From Chitinophagales bacterium (GTDB taxonomy: Bacteria > Bacteroidota > Bacteroidia > Chitinophagales > Saprospiraceae), in contig JAKSDI010000034.1 in assembly GCA_022360175.1 (NCBI GenBank), positions 1 through 37,089 on the forward strand: a stretch of DNA of 37,089 bases, in the 5' to 3' direction. Under the pieces are notes generated by a model. The model did no database searches and was not told where the DNA came from. It saw nothing but the letters and a program-made list of their open reading frames with translations. Of the stretch, positions 9,001 through 17,878 are shown piece after piece. Both the position numbers and the translations under genes were made by a program. The number at the start of each line of letters is the position of its first letter. Within the stretch, counting starts at the first letter, position 1.

Positions 9001-11365
9001 TTTCAACTTCCAGCAGTCCGATTTCGAAGATTTATCGGTAGATATACAGAGGAATAAGGAAGGCTTTGACTACCATCTCAGCCTGCACCACGCCAACATC
9101 CGGAATCTTGCTGAAGTGGAAAATCTCAAGACTTTTGGTAGCCTGCGCAACCAACTTCTAATGAATACCATCGAGATGCTGGATGAGAAAGAAAAGGAAT
9201 ATTTCTCCATAAAATCTTCGCTATCTTTTTTAGAAAACCAAACGTATGAGTTTTCCTTTTTACCAGATCAGTTGCTGAATTATGAAAACTGGCAAGTGAC
9301 CAAAGGCAATGCTATACGTTGGTCGCCTGAGGAGGTCGACGTACGAGACTGGTATTTCTCGCGGGATGAATCAGCCATCGAAATCACAACAGAAAAAGAA
9401 GAGGAGCAAGTGCAAGTTGCCTTTGACCAATTCGATCTGAACACCGTGTCCAATATCATCAAATTGAACAGCGACTACCTGGGTGGTATCCTGAATGGAC
9501 ATGTTTCTGCTAAAAGTATCCAATCTGATCCAGCCTTCTTTGCTCGGCTTCATGTAGATAGCCTCATGGTAATGAAGGCTCAGCTTGGTGACTTCTCTGT
9601 GCAGGTGGACGATAAAAACAACCAAATATTTACTGCTTCGGCCAGCCTCCAGGGGAATGGAAACGATCTCTCGCTGCAGGGTGAGCTAGACTTGAACGAC
9701 GAATTTGAGTCGCTTGATTTTTCACTCGATATACCTTCTGTAAATTTAGCAGCCATCGAACCCCTGACTTTTGGCTATTTAGAAAATATGGCCGGCACAC
9801 TTGCTAGCAATTTGAAAATCACAGGCAACTTCGCACAGCCTTCCGTCGAAGGAAAAGTACATTTCGATGAGGCAGCTTTTGATATTGAAATGTTGAAGAC
9901 CCGGCTGCGTTTGGGTAAGCAGCCTGTCATTTTCGACGCCAATGCTATTGAATTCAAGGATTTAGAGATTCTTGATGCCAATGGGAACAAAGGTGTTGTC
10001 TCTTCCTATATTTTGACTAGCGATTTTAGAGAGTATTTCCTTCAAGCAGAAGTCGGAATGAAGGATTTTCTTGTTTTAAATACAAACTCGAAGGACAATG
10101 ATTTGTATTACGGAAAACTACTAGTGGATGCCGATGTAAAACTTAGCGGCCTCCTCACTTCGCCAACCGTGGATGTAGTGGCTAAGCCAAAAAAAGATTC
10201 CAGGCTAACCTATGTTTACAACCCTTATTCGAATGATTTGATAACAGATGAGGGTGTAGTAGAATTCATTCAACCAAAGAGTGATATATACGTGCCAAAG
10301 CCAAACTATAAAACACGAATTCAAGAGGTATCAGAGAATCTAAACATGAAAATCACAGTACGAGCTGAGGTGAATGAAAATCTTGACTTCAAAGCCATTA
10401 CTGACCCATTTTCGGGCGATAATTTCCAAGGAAAAACCAAGGGTGATATTGTTTTTGTGATGCTCCCCGATGGAACAATGGAGTTGAATGGACAACTCGA
10501 AGCGGTAGAGGGTAAATACTTGTTTACCTACCAAAAACTGGTACGCCGTCCCTTCAAGGTGAAGCCCGGTGGAACACTAAGCTGGACGGGCGATCCATTC
10601 AATCCCGAACTGGATATTGATGTAGAGTACCAGGTGCGAACTTCAGCCTATCCACTTTTAGCCCGGTCGAGTGACGATGAAACAGCTGCTTCCACTAGCC
10701 AGAAACAGGTGTTTTTGGTAAATTTGAATATAGGTGGCTTACCCTCAAAAACAGAAATCAGCACTTCCATTTCCTATCCAAATGATATTGAAGGAAATAC
10801 AGGTGACGGAGAAATTCAATCTGCTATTGCCAGCATCAATCAAGATCCCAATCAACAGAATACGCAAGCCTTTGCTCTTATCTTGTTCAATGGTTTTCTG
10901 TCTCAAAACCTTGGCAATTCGGATTTTCAAATACTTGACCTTTCGGGCGACCTTAATAATGTTATTAGCCAACGACTAAACAATCTTGCCAACCGCTATA
11001 TCAAATTTGTAGAGGTTGACTTTGGCCTTGATACTTATCAGAATAGCAATGACCTATCACAAACAGATTTCAAAGTTAGTATCCGAAAACGCCTATTAAA
11101 TGACCGTCTTTTAATCAGCCTCGACGGCAAAACAACAACAGAATCAGGTACGGAACAGAGCAGCTCACAGACCTACCTAGATAATGTGACTGTAGAGTAT
11201 TCACTTACTCAAAATGGACGTTTTAAAATCAAGCTTTACAACCAGCGAGACTTCGATGACTTCATTGGTGGCACAGCCGTAAAGCTAGGTGGAATATTGG
11301 TTTTTTCAAAGGATTTTCATGGATTACGTTGGCAGAAAAAACGGAACGAAGATGATGGAAAATAA
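6068..11365 (+). CDS. tamB: TamB-like translocation and assembly module protein (inner membrane, DUF490)
   Basis: This 1765-residue protein has one N-terminal membrane anchor (about residues 9-31), then a very long region of beta-rich repeats and a C-terminal TamB (DUF490) domain. Its ending matches the family pattern, with a conserved basic and aromatic stretch (for example VEVDFGLDTYQ and VKLGGILVFSKDFHG). TamB is anchored in the inner membrane, spans the periplasm as a lipid-conducting or chaperone-like bridge, and works with an Omp85 partner in the outer membrane. That partner is the next, overlapping gene. The start is TTG at 6068: an in-frame stop lies at 6047-6049, and the membrane anchor begins right after the TTG, so no later start is plausible. 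Confidence 0.88.
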   Translation: MSNLKKIARILFRIVLFIALFLFVIAVTIQIPVVQHYLTGTLESYLSNTLKTKVRIESIRLRLPESLVLEGVYVEDIQEDTLLHVDEFSVNFKLNKLLQKRIQFDQIYLKGGQGKLYFGRETSNIDFISNASSEGEETDEASSPWFMTFDNAGLLIQKVKFEYVDEKAAINLSTAIGEMKGSIDHLDYLKNDYQIDQVLLNNSQVKINLGEAQTEEKMELDEPSIFKINARKIDLEKVDVDFSMPDMEIVAGIGELELSKGSFYMFGDDMKISAKDFKLEESRFKYDIISAEKIEAGFDPKHYGIENLMAEISDFNYDNLDISAAIKRVSGQSLDGFSLKNLEGEINFRNNKITLRETALITTDIRLQSKETSIEYPFSGESESPLEQLKIKTDIEAESDGLRELSYFYPPLDSIVFFQKNREKPFKIKAISEGSLSEMNIYLLDFKGLGTLINLNGKVKSIIQPDRLEFDLLLPHFLSSGEAILNILPDSTLPTYVHLPDSISLAGNIKGNIADFVSEIKVETKRRTLPHPTRFDAIVQVKDIQKKDSAFFDILLDTFVISKPDLLAYLPSNTLPEYVDLPDQFILTGKPVQGPLYDISSSLELNTIRAAEKKQYDFSGDISGAFSDQPAFDLGLFAYDIDHSELKHFVPDSLLPDYFKLPVFKNITGKIKGKLNDLQANIKFGSNTGEWEMEGVLQKERFEFELGVNNFQAASFFVEKYLDSLLGFPIHPLALEMKLSGEGFDLSEKTYANLSLNVKSADDTTAAGLLIEGKLAQQVLTAHASASEPEIGLNSELSLDLSKALPKLFFDLQLDQLDLQALHISEQPFSLNGKLFLEAEGMNFDTFSGTLLMDSFNIHFAEKSERIDSLLLTAELNNRENTIQISSDFLEATLDGKFSISEIDKSLKQMVFSPWRPNYPDSLLGNTDEYFDFDFQLHRPEILTMGYIPTLDALSPFHLAAKYDNRSTALSLHTNIPFFNFQQSDFEDLSVDIQRNKEGFDYHLSLHHANIRNLAEVENLKTFGSLRNQLLMNTIEMLDEKEKEYFSIKSSLSFLENQTYEFSFLPDQLLNYENWQVTKGNAIRWSPEEVDVRDWYFSRDESAIEITTEKEEEQVQVAFDQFDLNTVSNIIKLNSDYLGGILNGHVSAKSIQSDPAFFARLHVDSLMVMKAQLGDFSVQVDDKNNQIFTASASLQGNGNDLSLQGELDLNDEFESLDFSLDIPSVNLAAIEPLTFGYLENMAGTLASNLKITGNFAQPSVEGKVHFDEAAFDIEMLKTRLRLGKQPVIFDANAIEFKDLEILDANGNKGVVSSYILTSDFREYFLQAEVGMKDFLVLNTNSKDNDLYYGKLLVDADVKLSGLLTSPTVDVVAKPKKDSRLTYVYNPYSNDLITDEGVVEFIQPKSDIYVPKPNYKTRIQEVSENLNMKITVRAEVNENLDFKAITDPFSGDNFQGKTKGDIVFVMLPDGTMELNGQLEAVEGKYLFTYQKLVRRPFKVKPGGTLSWTGDPFNPELDIDVEYQVRTSAYPLLARSSDDETAASTSQKQVFLVNLNIGGLPSKTEISTSISYPNDIEGNTGDGEIQSAIASINQDPNQQNTQAFALILFNGFLSQNLGNSDFQILDLSGDLNNVISQRLNNLANRYIKFVEVDFGLDTYQNSNDLSQTDFKVSIRKRLLNDRLLISLDGKTTTESGTEQSSSQTYLDNVTVEYSLTQNGRFKIKLYNQRDFDDFIGGTAVKLGGILVFSKDFHGLRWQKKRNEDDGK

Positions 11366-13697
11366 GGTATTTTTACTCTTCTTTCTTAGCATATGCATGA
11401 GTTGTTCCCTCAGTCGAACGCTGCCGGAGGGAGAACAAATTTATACCGGTGCAAAAATCAAAATAAAAAAGGAAGGGAAAAATTTTTCTACAGCTGAATT
11501 AAAATCGACTTATACCTCCATCCTGAAAACGCCAAAGCCGAATAAAAAATTTATGGGTATATATTGGCGGCTTCGTTTTTATAATCTTTTCCATTCGAAA
11601 AAAAAGAGAAAAGTATGGATGTGGTTTCAAAAAAGGCTGGGCGAGCCTCCTGTTATTTATGATGAACAGTTGACAGAGAAAACCGAACAACTCTTTAAAA
11701 ACAGAGCTTTTAATCAAGGTTTTTTTAATACTCAGGTAAAAGCTGTTGTAAAAAAGAGGAGACGAAAAGCAAGCGTTAAGTATCATGTCTCTGTAGAACC
11801 TCCTTACCTTCTTAGCAATTTATCGAATGGGGTGAGTGATAGCCTTATCCGAAGCCAAATCAATGCAATAAGGAGTACATCTCTTCTGAAAACAGGCGAA
11901 CTATACAAGCTCGAATTACTCAAACAGGAACGAGAAAGAATAACAACTGCCCTACGACAAAATGGACATTACTTTTTCCGAAGTAGTGATTTGAAATTTT
12001 TGGCTGACACTCTTAACTCAAACCATAAAGTAGGCCTGGAACTGGTGCTAAAAGAAAATGTAGATTCTATTAATCTGTTACCACAAACGATCCATCGGAT
12101 TATAGTTTATTCCGATCTTAATTTCGAAAAAAAGGATGACCTTCCCATTGATACGGTAGAATATGAAGGATTAACTATCATCTCGTCAAGAGAACTGCTT
12201 CGGTCATCTACATTGCGAGAAGCGATTGTGTTACGTACAGGTAAACGCTATTCTACTAATGATCATCGAGCTACCTTACAACGACTGTCTTTTTTGCAAT
12301 ACTATCAGTTCATTGATGTGCAATTTACACCTTCTTCAATGTCCGACAGCCTTTTGGATGTGACCATTAAGCTAACGCCTCGCAAAGTTATAACTATTGA
12401 AGGTTCAATCGGTGGTTCAATAAAAGCAGGGCTGTATGCCGGGCCTGAAATTTCCTTAGGCTATCTTAACCGCAACTTGTTCCGGGGAGCGGAGCAGCTC
12501 CGGATAAATTTCAGTGGAAACTACAACTTCCCACTTGATGTCGACATTGCTTCTCGTTTCGAACAAAAAGCTACCATCGAATTATCAAAACCCGGACTCA
12601 TTATCCCATTCAAAAAAAACCGTTGGGTAGAAGAATTCATTGCCCAGACGAAAGCAGCTTTTTCCTTTTCGAGTGACAAAATCAAGATACCTCTCAATGG
12701 AACACAGGATTTTCTGATAGAAGAAGGCTTTACAAATTTGGCTGAACGCCTCAATGCCGACACCACTTTTGCTCCCTTCATTGTCCTTGACAATTATGAC
12801 CTTAGCCTTACCTATCAATGGCGGTACCGTCCGGAAATACAGCACGAATTGACGCCCATCAACATCGTTTGGCAGGCACCTCGCTACGAAGTTGAGGAAC
12901 TGCGTCGCCTGTTAATCTTTATTTTCCTTTTGAGTGATGAGGACAACAGTGAAGGTGCTTTACTAAACCTGGAGCAAATGTTTATATTTAAGCCCAACTA
13001 CGTGTATCGTTTTGATAGTCGACTGAAAAAGCTGAGAACACATAACTTTTTCTACCGGGGGAAACTTTCTGTGGTTGGCAATCGCTTATTGGAGCGCAAC
13101 AGTTCCATTGTACGGGAAAACGCTGAAAGCCAGTTTCTTCAATGGGAAAATGACTGGCGCCACTACTGGCATTTCTCCGAAAAGCAGGCGTTTGCCTGGC
13201 GGCTTTCCACCAAGTTTTCGTTCCCTTTCCGCAACGAAGTATTATTGCCTTTTTTTGACCTCTATTCCGTCGGTGGCCCTAATAGTCTCCGCTCGTTCCA
13301 ACCTCGGCAGGTAGGTCCAGGTAGTGTTGAGCCTTCAGGCCAAACCTTCTTTTTTACTGGCACGGGTGATATTCTTTTGGAAGGCAGTATGGAATGGCGC
13401 CCCAAACTAACTAGTCTTCTTGAACTCGGTTTTTTTGTGGATGCGGGAAATGTCTGGTTGTTCAAGGGTGGCACCCGAAATGATGATGCATCTACCTTTC
13501 ATCTTGATTCTTTTTATCGGCAATTGGCTGTGGGAGGAGGCTTTGGTTTTCGCTTTGATTTTGACGTTCTATTGCTTCGTATGGATTTAGGGTTCCCTTT
13601 TACAAAACCTTGGTTACCAGAGGGGCAACGATGGGTTTCGGATAAACTGCAATTAAATGATGCCGTTTTTAATTTGGCTTTTGGTTATTCTTTTTAA
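11352..13697 (+). CDS. tamL: TamL: lipoprotein Omp85-family outer-membrane partner of TamB
   Basis: The protein (about 781 residues from ATG 11352; ATG 11355 also possible) is an Omp85/BamA-like barrel with POTRA-type domains in the N-terminal half and a C-terminal beta-barrel. The barrel has the FFVDAGNVW segment, a GGGFGFRFDFD strand and a terminal phenylalanine (FGYSF). Its N terminus is a lipoprotein signal, MMENKVFLLFFLSICMSC, with the acylated cysteine likely at the end of that string, followed by SLSRTLPEGE. This lipid-anchored TamA relative is characteristic of Bacteroidota and is called TamL. The start codon overlaps the end of tamB by 11-14 bases, so the two should be made together. 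An upstream in-frame ATG (11289) lies deep in tamB and lacks a signal peptide. Confidence 0.85.
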   Translation: MMENKVFLLFFLSICMSCSLSRTLPEGEQIYTGAKIKIKKEGKNFSTAELKSTYTSILKTPKPNKKFMGIYWRLRFYNLFHSKKKRKVWMWFQKRLGEPPVIYDEQLTEKTEQLFKNRAFNQGFFNTQVKAVVKKRRRKASVKYHVSVEPPYLLSNLSNGVSDSLIRSQINAIRSTSLLKTGELYKLELLKQERERITTALRQNGHYFFRSSDLKFLADTLNSNHKVGLELVLKENVDSINLLPQTIHRIIVYSDLNFEKKDDLPIDTVEYEGLTIISSRELLRSSTLREAIVLRTGKRYSTNDHRATLQRLSFLQYYQFIDVQFTPSSMSDSLLDVTIKLTPRKVITIEGSIGGSIKAGLYAGPEISLGYLNRNLFRGAEQLRINFSGNYNFPLDVDIASRFEQKATIELSKPGLIIPFKKNRWVEEFIAQTKAAFSFSSDKIKIPLNGTQDFLIEEGFTNLAERLNADTTFAPFIVLDNYDLSLTYQWRYRPEIQHELTPINIVWQAPRYEVEELRRLLIFIFLLSDEDNSEGALLNLEQMFIFKPNYVYRFDSRLKKLRTHNFFYRGKLSVVGNRLLERNSSIVRENAESQFLQWENDWRHYWHFSEKQAFAWRLSTKFSFPFRNEVLLPFFDLYSVGGPNSLRSFQPRQVGPGSVEPSGQTFFFTGTGDILLEGSMEWRPKLTSLLELGFFVDAGNVWLFKGGTRNDDASTFHLDSFYRQLAVGGGFGFRFDFDVLLLRMDLGFPFTKPWLPEGQRWVSDKLQLNDAVFNLAFGYSF

Positions 13698-13721
13698 GGC
13701 TGGTTTAAACTTCTTTGCTAA

Positions 13722-13752
13722 GCTGAAGGGCAGCAGGAAGCTGCGCCTCAGC
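13722..13752. terminator. Imperfect stem-loop between convergent tamL and TonB-receptor genes
   Basis: Arms 13722-13734 and 13740-13752 pair at 11 of 13 positions around a 5-base loop. The hairpin lies in the 74-base gap between two genes that end toward each other. There is no clear T-run, so the call is tentative. Confidence 0.35.
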
Positions 13753-13771
13753 ACTAAAAGGTATATTAATT

Positions 13772-16183
13772 TTAAAATGTCAACTTGTAGTATAATACCG
13801 GGAGAATCGTTGAATTTGTTTGCCCTTCACCATATTGAACTAACTGTTTCGTTGCCGGGGTTATACTCCCATCATAATTCAGTTTTTCCTGCACGAATAT
13901 TTCATCAATATAATTTTGCTCGAATAATCTAAAAACATCCAATTTAACTTCATGAGCTTTTTTGGGACGTATCCACTTATGACTTAAACTTAAATCAACC
14001 CCAATGTAGGGTGGCAATTGATTAAAATTTGCTCTTTTTTCGTCTCTAACTTCTGCATCAGCTGCAATAGATTCTTCCAATAAAACCGGTGTATAAGGCT
14101 TACCTCCCGAAAAATTGGCTCTGACATTTAAATTAAAGAACTTATTCTCTTTGAATTTGAATTCTTTTCCTCCAAGTAAATTTATAACATAAGAACTACC
14201 ATATTTAGACTTTCTATAATAAGGTTCCATCAATTTATACTCACTTTGGAATAAAGAAACTGTAGCAAGAAAGTAATAAGATTGTGAAAATAATTTTTCT
14301 AAAGTAAGCTCAAGGCCATAATTCAGCCCTTTACCTTTATTGATCAATTTCAAGTCTGTAAAGGCAACTTCTTCATTGATCAAAGAAAAGTTGGAAGAAT
14401 CAGCAGCAATAGGAACATCAAATAAGTATTGGCTATACACTTCTGCCGTAAAAAAAAGTTTTTCAGATAGTTTTCTTTTGTACGAAATAACAGTTTGCCA
14501 AGAGCGTGTCATATCCAAATTCCGTGTCTGAATATTCACTGAGTTATCTATAAATAAGTAAACCTCGGGGCTTTCAGTTGTACTATGCATTCCAGATGCA
14601 AAGGCTAAAGATGATTTATCCGAAAGGGTATAATTAAAACCAAGCCTTGGCTCAAGCAAATGTTGATTATTTAGGTTGAAGTATGTGTAATGAAGACCTG
14701 CAACTATTTTAAGTTTTTTTATTGAAGTGTTTTGATATGAAACATATGATTGAGTCAACAAAGATTTGTCTGTGCTTTTCAGTATCGTTTTGGTCGTAAA
14801 GTCAGGATATCCTTCAATAAGCGAAGAATTGAATGAACGAAATGAAAGGATTATTCCTGTCTGAATGGAGTTACTATTATTAAAATAGGTGTTTAAGGAA
14901 GGTTGGTAGCGAAATGTAGAATTCGTAAATCTTCCTTCCTCTTTAAGGTATGTTGTAAAATTGTCTTTGTTAACACCTGAAGATCTTGGAGCACTGAAGA
15001 CCGCTGAATAATTAATGTGATTAGTCAAGATACTCTTTTCTCCCAATGGAATAATGTGCTTGAATCCTATAATTCCGATATTATACTTATTTAGGTTCTC
15101 AGCTGCAATTTCATTAAAACCATAGATGGTATCTCCCGCCATATTAAGACTGAATTGCGTTGAATCAATTTTGCGAAAAAAATCTTCTTCCAGATTTGTT
15201 CCTAATCCACCCATACCATAAACAGTAAATTTTCCCGATTTCATTGTAGGGAGATTCACCTTGAAGGTCATGTCCTGATATTCAGGAGCCTGATAAGCAA
15301 TACCAAGATTTTTTATTAATCCCAATGTAGAATACCTATAATTAATAGTGTAATTCGCTCCTTTTGACAACTTAAGTGGCCCTTCAGATGTAGCAGAAAG
15401 TCCTATCAGACTCATTTCAACACTGTGCTTGTAATTGGTAGTATTACCATCACGGAGAGATAAATCAAACACACCACCAATTACATTTCCAGTATGTGCA
15501 GGAAATGCGCCCAAATAAAAATTAGACGCGCCTAAATTATTTGTATTCAAAATATTTAATAATCCTCCACTACTACCATAAACCCCAAAGTGATTTGGAT
15601 TTGGTATCTCTAAGCCTTCCAATTTCCATTGCAAATATTTTGCAGAATTTCCTCTTATTATGATTTCATTATTGTCGCCTCCACTTGTAGCGACTCCAGA
15701 ATAGGACAATGCCATTCTGGAAGGATCGCCCAAACTACCTGCAAAACGCTTAGTCTCTTCTAAAGAAATGCTCCTTGCACTAACAGTGGTCATTTGGTCT
15801 GTCGATTCAGTTGGGTTTTGGTAAGCCAAGACGACTACTTCATCTAGAACCTGTGAAATCTTTTTTACGGTTATTTCAATAAATACCCCTTTAGAATCAT
15901 AAACACCAACATCATTGACCTCTTTGTCTTCGTAACCAATATATTTGATTTTGAGCGAAAAAGTTCCATAGGGAATTGAAGGTAATTCGAAGTTTCCATT
16001 TAGATCTGTTATCGCACCCTTTGAATTTGTAGTACCATCAAGTACAACTGTAGCTCCTATTAAAGGTTCTTTAGTATTATTGTCGGTGACTCGCCCCTTT
16101 ATGATGCCAGCATTTTGGGCTTGAAGTGAGCATATGTAAATCCCGAACAGAATTGTAAGAATTAGCTCTTTTGACATATTCAT
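13772..16183 (-). CDS. TonB-dependent outer-membrane receptor with carboxypeptidase-like regulatory domain
   Basis: The 803-residue protein starts with a signal peptide (cleavage near LQAQ, about residue 22). A carboxypeptidase-like regulatory domain of about 85 residues follows (IKGRVTDNNTKEPLIGATVV), then a TonB plug (about 115-240, including EIIIRGNSAKYLQWKLEG and IGGVFDLSLRDG) and a C-terminal beta-barrel ending in a strand with a terminal Phe (VLYYKLTF). Receptors of this type import large or scarce ligands across the outer membrane with energy from TonB. No SusD-like lipoprotein, sugar enzyme or metal-uptake gene is adjacent, so the substrate cannot be named. ATG 16177 is an alternative start two codons in. 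An inverted repeat lies just upstream. Confidence 0.87.
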   Translation of the reverse strand: MNMSKELILTILFGIYICSLQAQNAGIIKGRVTDNNTKEPLIGATVVLDGTTNSKGAITDLNGNFELPSIPYGTFSLKIKYIGYEDKEVNDVGVYDSKGVFIEITVKKISQVLDEVVVLAYQNPTESTDQMTTVSARSISLEETKRFAGSLGDPSRMALSYSGVATSGGDNNEIIIRGNSAKYLQWKLEGLEIPNPNHFGVYGSSGGLLNILNTNNLGASNFYLGAFPAHTGNVIGGVFDLSLRDGNTTNYKHSVEMSLIGLSATSEGPLKLSKGANYTINYRYSTLGLIKNLGIAYQAPEYQDMTFKVNLPTMKSGKFTVYGMGGLGTNLEEDFFRKIDSTQFSLNMAGDTIYGFNEIAAENLNKYNIGIIGFKHIIPLGEKSILTNHINYSAVFSAPRSSGVNKDNFTTYLKEEGRFTNSTFRYQPSLNTYFNNSNSIQTGIILSFRSFNSSLIEGYPDFTTKTILKSTDKSLLTQSYVSYQNTSIKKLKIVAGLHYTYFNLNNQHLLEPRLGFNYTLSDKSSLAFASGMHSTTESPEVYLFIDNSVNIQTRNLDMTRSWQTVISYKRKLSEKLFFTAEVYSQYLFDVPIAADSSNFSLINEEVAFTDLKLINKGKGLNYGLELTLEKLFSQSYYFLATVSLFQSEYKLMEPYYRKSKYGSSYVINLLGGKEFKFKENKFFNLNVRANFSGGKPYTPVLLEESIAADAEVRDEKRANFNQLPPYIGVDLSLSHKWIRPKKAHEVKLDVFRLFEQNYIDEIFVQEKLNYDGSITPATKQLVQYGEGQTNSTILPVLYYKLTF

Positions 16184-16215
16184 TTTTCCACTGTAATAAA
16201 TTCCATCAATGGATA

Positions 16216-16245
16216 TAAGTAACGTTCGCCATGAGTAGTTACTTA
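16216..16245. promoter_or_regulatory. Inverted repeat upstream of the TonB receptor gene, possible operator
   Basis: TAAGTAAC at 16216-16223 and its exact complement GTTACTTA at 16238-16245 are separated by 14 bases and lie 33-62 bases before the receptor start. The centres are 22 bases (about two helical turns) apart, as for a dimeric repressor. No regulator is identified. Confidence 0.3.
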
Positions 16246-16333
16246 AATATTAAATGTTTCTACGTCGAGAAAATTTCGGAGAATTTTCCATTTAACACAA
16301 TCGATTAGAGCTAAATCCGATTTGTTCCATGTT

Positions 16334-17662
16334 TTACAAACTTCGGAAATATGCAAGCATTCGTTCCATTGCTTCCTCTAAATGAGCTGTAGGCAAAGCT
16401 GTATGTACGATTCTAAACAAGCCTTTTTTCTGGTGCTGAAAACCTGCTCCCGGAGTCAGCAATACACCTGTTTTTCTGTAAATATCAATCCATAAGTTTT
16501 CCTGGCCCTGGGCACTATCTTCTTTTAGATATTTTGAAAAATCCGCCCATACAAACAAACTTCCCCGGCTAGGGATATAGGATACTCCAATTTTATTTAG
16601 AGCAGCTACTACCAGTTTATAACTTTGAGTAACCCGTTTCTTGTTTTCCAGGATGTAGTGCTCTATAAAATTGGAATCTTTCATCATCTCACTTACCCCC
16701 CACTGATTAAGATTAGATACCATATGAGGAATATTGGCATTTCCCAGACTGTTCAGAAAAGCCTGGTTTAAAGAATGAACAATGCCAAATCGCAAACCTG
16801 ACATGGCAAAATCTTTAGAAAGTGCATACCAAAGATGGAGGTAATCACTTTGTAATTCGGCCATAATTTGAGCAAATGAGCAGAGGCTTGCTTCTTCAGG
16901 ATAATCATGCTGCAAATCTTCATCTGTAATATCAATCAATGAAAGGCCATAGATTTCGTTAACGATTAGATGTACCTTGTGAGCAATACACCATTGAGCA
17001 ATACTTTTTAATTGACCTTCTGAGTACATACATCCTGTTGGGTTATCAGGAGAAGTGAGGAGGACTATTTTTAAGCCTTGTCCCCTGGCATTCAATTCCG
17101 CCCATGCTGAATCCAGATTTGCTGTCGTCAGTGGAGAAATAGAACCATGTTCATTTAGATGATAATGAGTTTGTAAATCATAGCGCAACACGCCACTTTT
17201 CACCCCAAGGTCATTAGTATACATTGGATATGCAGGAGCAGGTATTGCTACTACATCTCCGGCATTCGCCAACACAAAAGAACTAGCTTCTATAGTAGCA
17301 GCAGCCCCGGCAGAAAAGCAAATCGAATCTGGAGATACAGGACATTTGCAAAGATGTTTCTCCATAAAACCTGCCAGTATTTCTCTTACCTCCGGATGTC
17401 CCTTAGGATCGGTATATTTAAATACCCACTCTGGTATTTTATGATTATTTAATACCTGTTCCAGCCGCTCCTTAACATCAGGAATCATCAGTGTATTTTC
17501 TGCTACATTTAAAGGGAAAGCTCCCGCTGGATTTTGATCAGGACAATACAGATTTTGAACCGCTTCCATAAACAATTCGAAATCTACCCTTGCTGATGTA
17601 GATGCCAGGTCCTGCCCTCTTAAGGAAAGACTAGTAGTATCAATTGTCTTGTTGTTATCCAT
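16334..17662 (-). CDS. PLP-dependent aminotransferase class I/II (ACC-synthase-like), altered PLP site
   Basis: The 442-residue protein has the fold-type I aminotransferase plan. Visible elements are an N-terminal NVAENTL motif like the GLAEN of ACC synthases, SAGAAATIEA near the cofactor phosphate (117-126), SPDNPTG (N207), the Schiff-base lysine in LSKDFAMSG (K283) and an arginine just after it (R291). The usual Asp that pairs with the pyridine nitrogen of PLP, in the D-E-I-Y motif, is Asn here (N235, in VNEIYG; codon AAC read at 16958-16960). Substrate unknown; amino-acid transamination or a lyase-type reaction are the candidates, and activity may be changed by the N235 substitution. A remnant of an agmatine deiminase gene abuts its start codon upstream. 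Confidence 0.8.
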   Translation of the reverse strand: MDNNKTIDTTSLSLRGQDLASTSARVDFELFMEAVQNLYCPDQNPAGAFPLNVAENTLMIPDVKERLEQVLNNHKIPEWVFKYTDPKGHPEVREILAGFMEKHLCKCPVSPDSICFSAGAAATIEASSFVLANAGDVVAIPAPAYPMYTNDLGVKSGVLRYDLQTHYHLNEHGSISPLTTANLDSAWAELNARGQGLKIVLLTSPDNPTGCMYSEGQLKSIAQWCIAHKVHLIVNEIYGLSLIDITDEDLQHDYPEEASLCSFAQIMAELQSDYLHLWYALSKDFAMSGLRFGIVHSLNQAFLNSLGNANIPHMVSNLNQWGVSEMMKDSNFIEHYILENKKRVTQSYKLVVAALNKIGVSYIPSRGSLFVWADFSKYLKEDSAQGQENLWIDIYRKTGVLLTPGAGFQHQKKGLFRIVHTALPTAHLEEAMERMLAYFRSL

Positions 17663-17803
17663 TTATTCTTCTGGTTGTTGCTGAGTAATACAATGTATCA
17701 TGCCTCCATTAGCATATACATTTCTACAATCTATTCCTACAACTGTTCTACTGGGATATAAAGTCTGAAGTTTTTGTAATGCAATTTCATCATTAGGATC
17801 ATT
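17663..17803 (-). pseudogene. C-terminal remnant of an agmatine deiminase (peptidyl-arginine deiminase family)
   Basis: The minus strand reads 46 codons that match the C terminus of agmatine deiminase: NDPNDEIALQKLQ, then TLYPSRTVVGID, and YANGGMIHCITQQQPEE before the TAA stop (17663-17665). The cysteine in GGMIHCITQQ is the catalytic nucleophile of this family. The frame is closed by an in-frame stop just before the fragment (17804-17806) and there is no start codon, so the N-terminal bulk of the gene (about 300 residues in the family) is gone. The stop codon directly abuts the ATG of the aminotransferase gene, which suggests the two were once an operon and that a deletion removed most of the deiminase gene. 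Confidence 0.8.
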
Positions 17804-17878
17804 TTAGAATTGATGGCTGTTTTAATTATTAAAGAGAAACCAGCATAATATACATTACAAGCTATCACCAATGCTATC

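Noticed and set aside
11289-11351. Upstream ATG of tamL inside tamB
   Set aside because: The extra 21 residues hide the lipoprotein signal; the ATG at 11352 gives a proper signal with lipobox.
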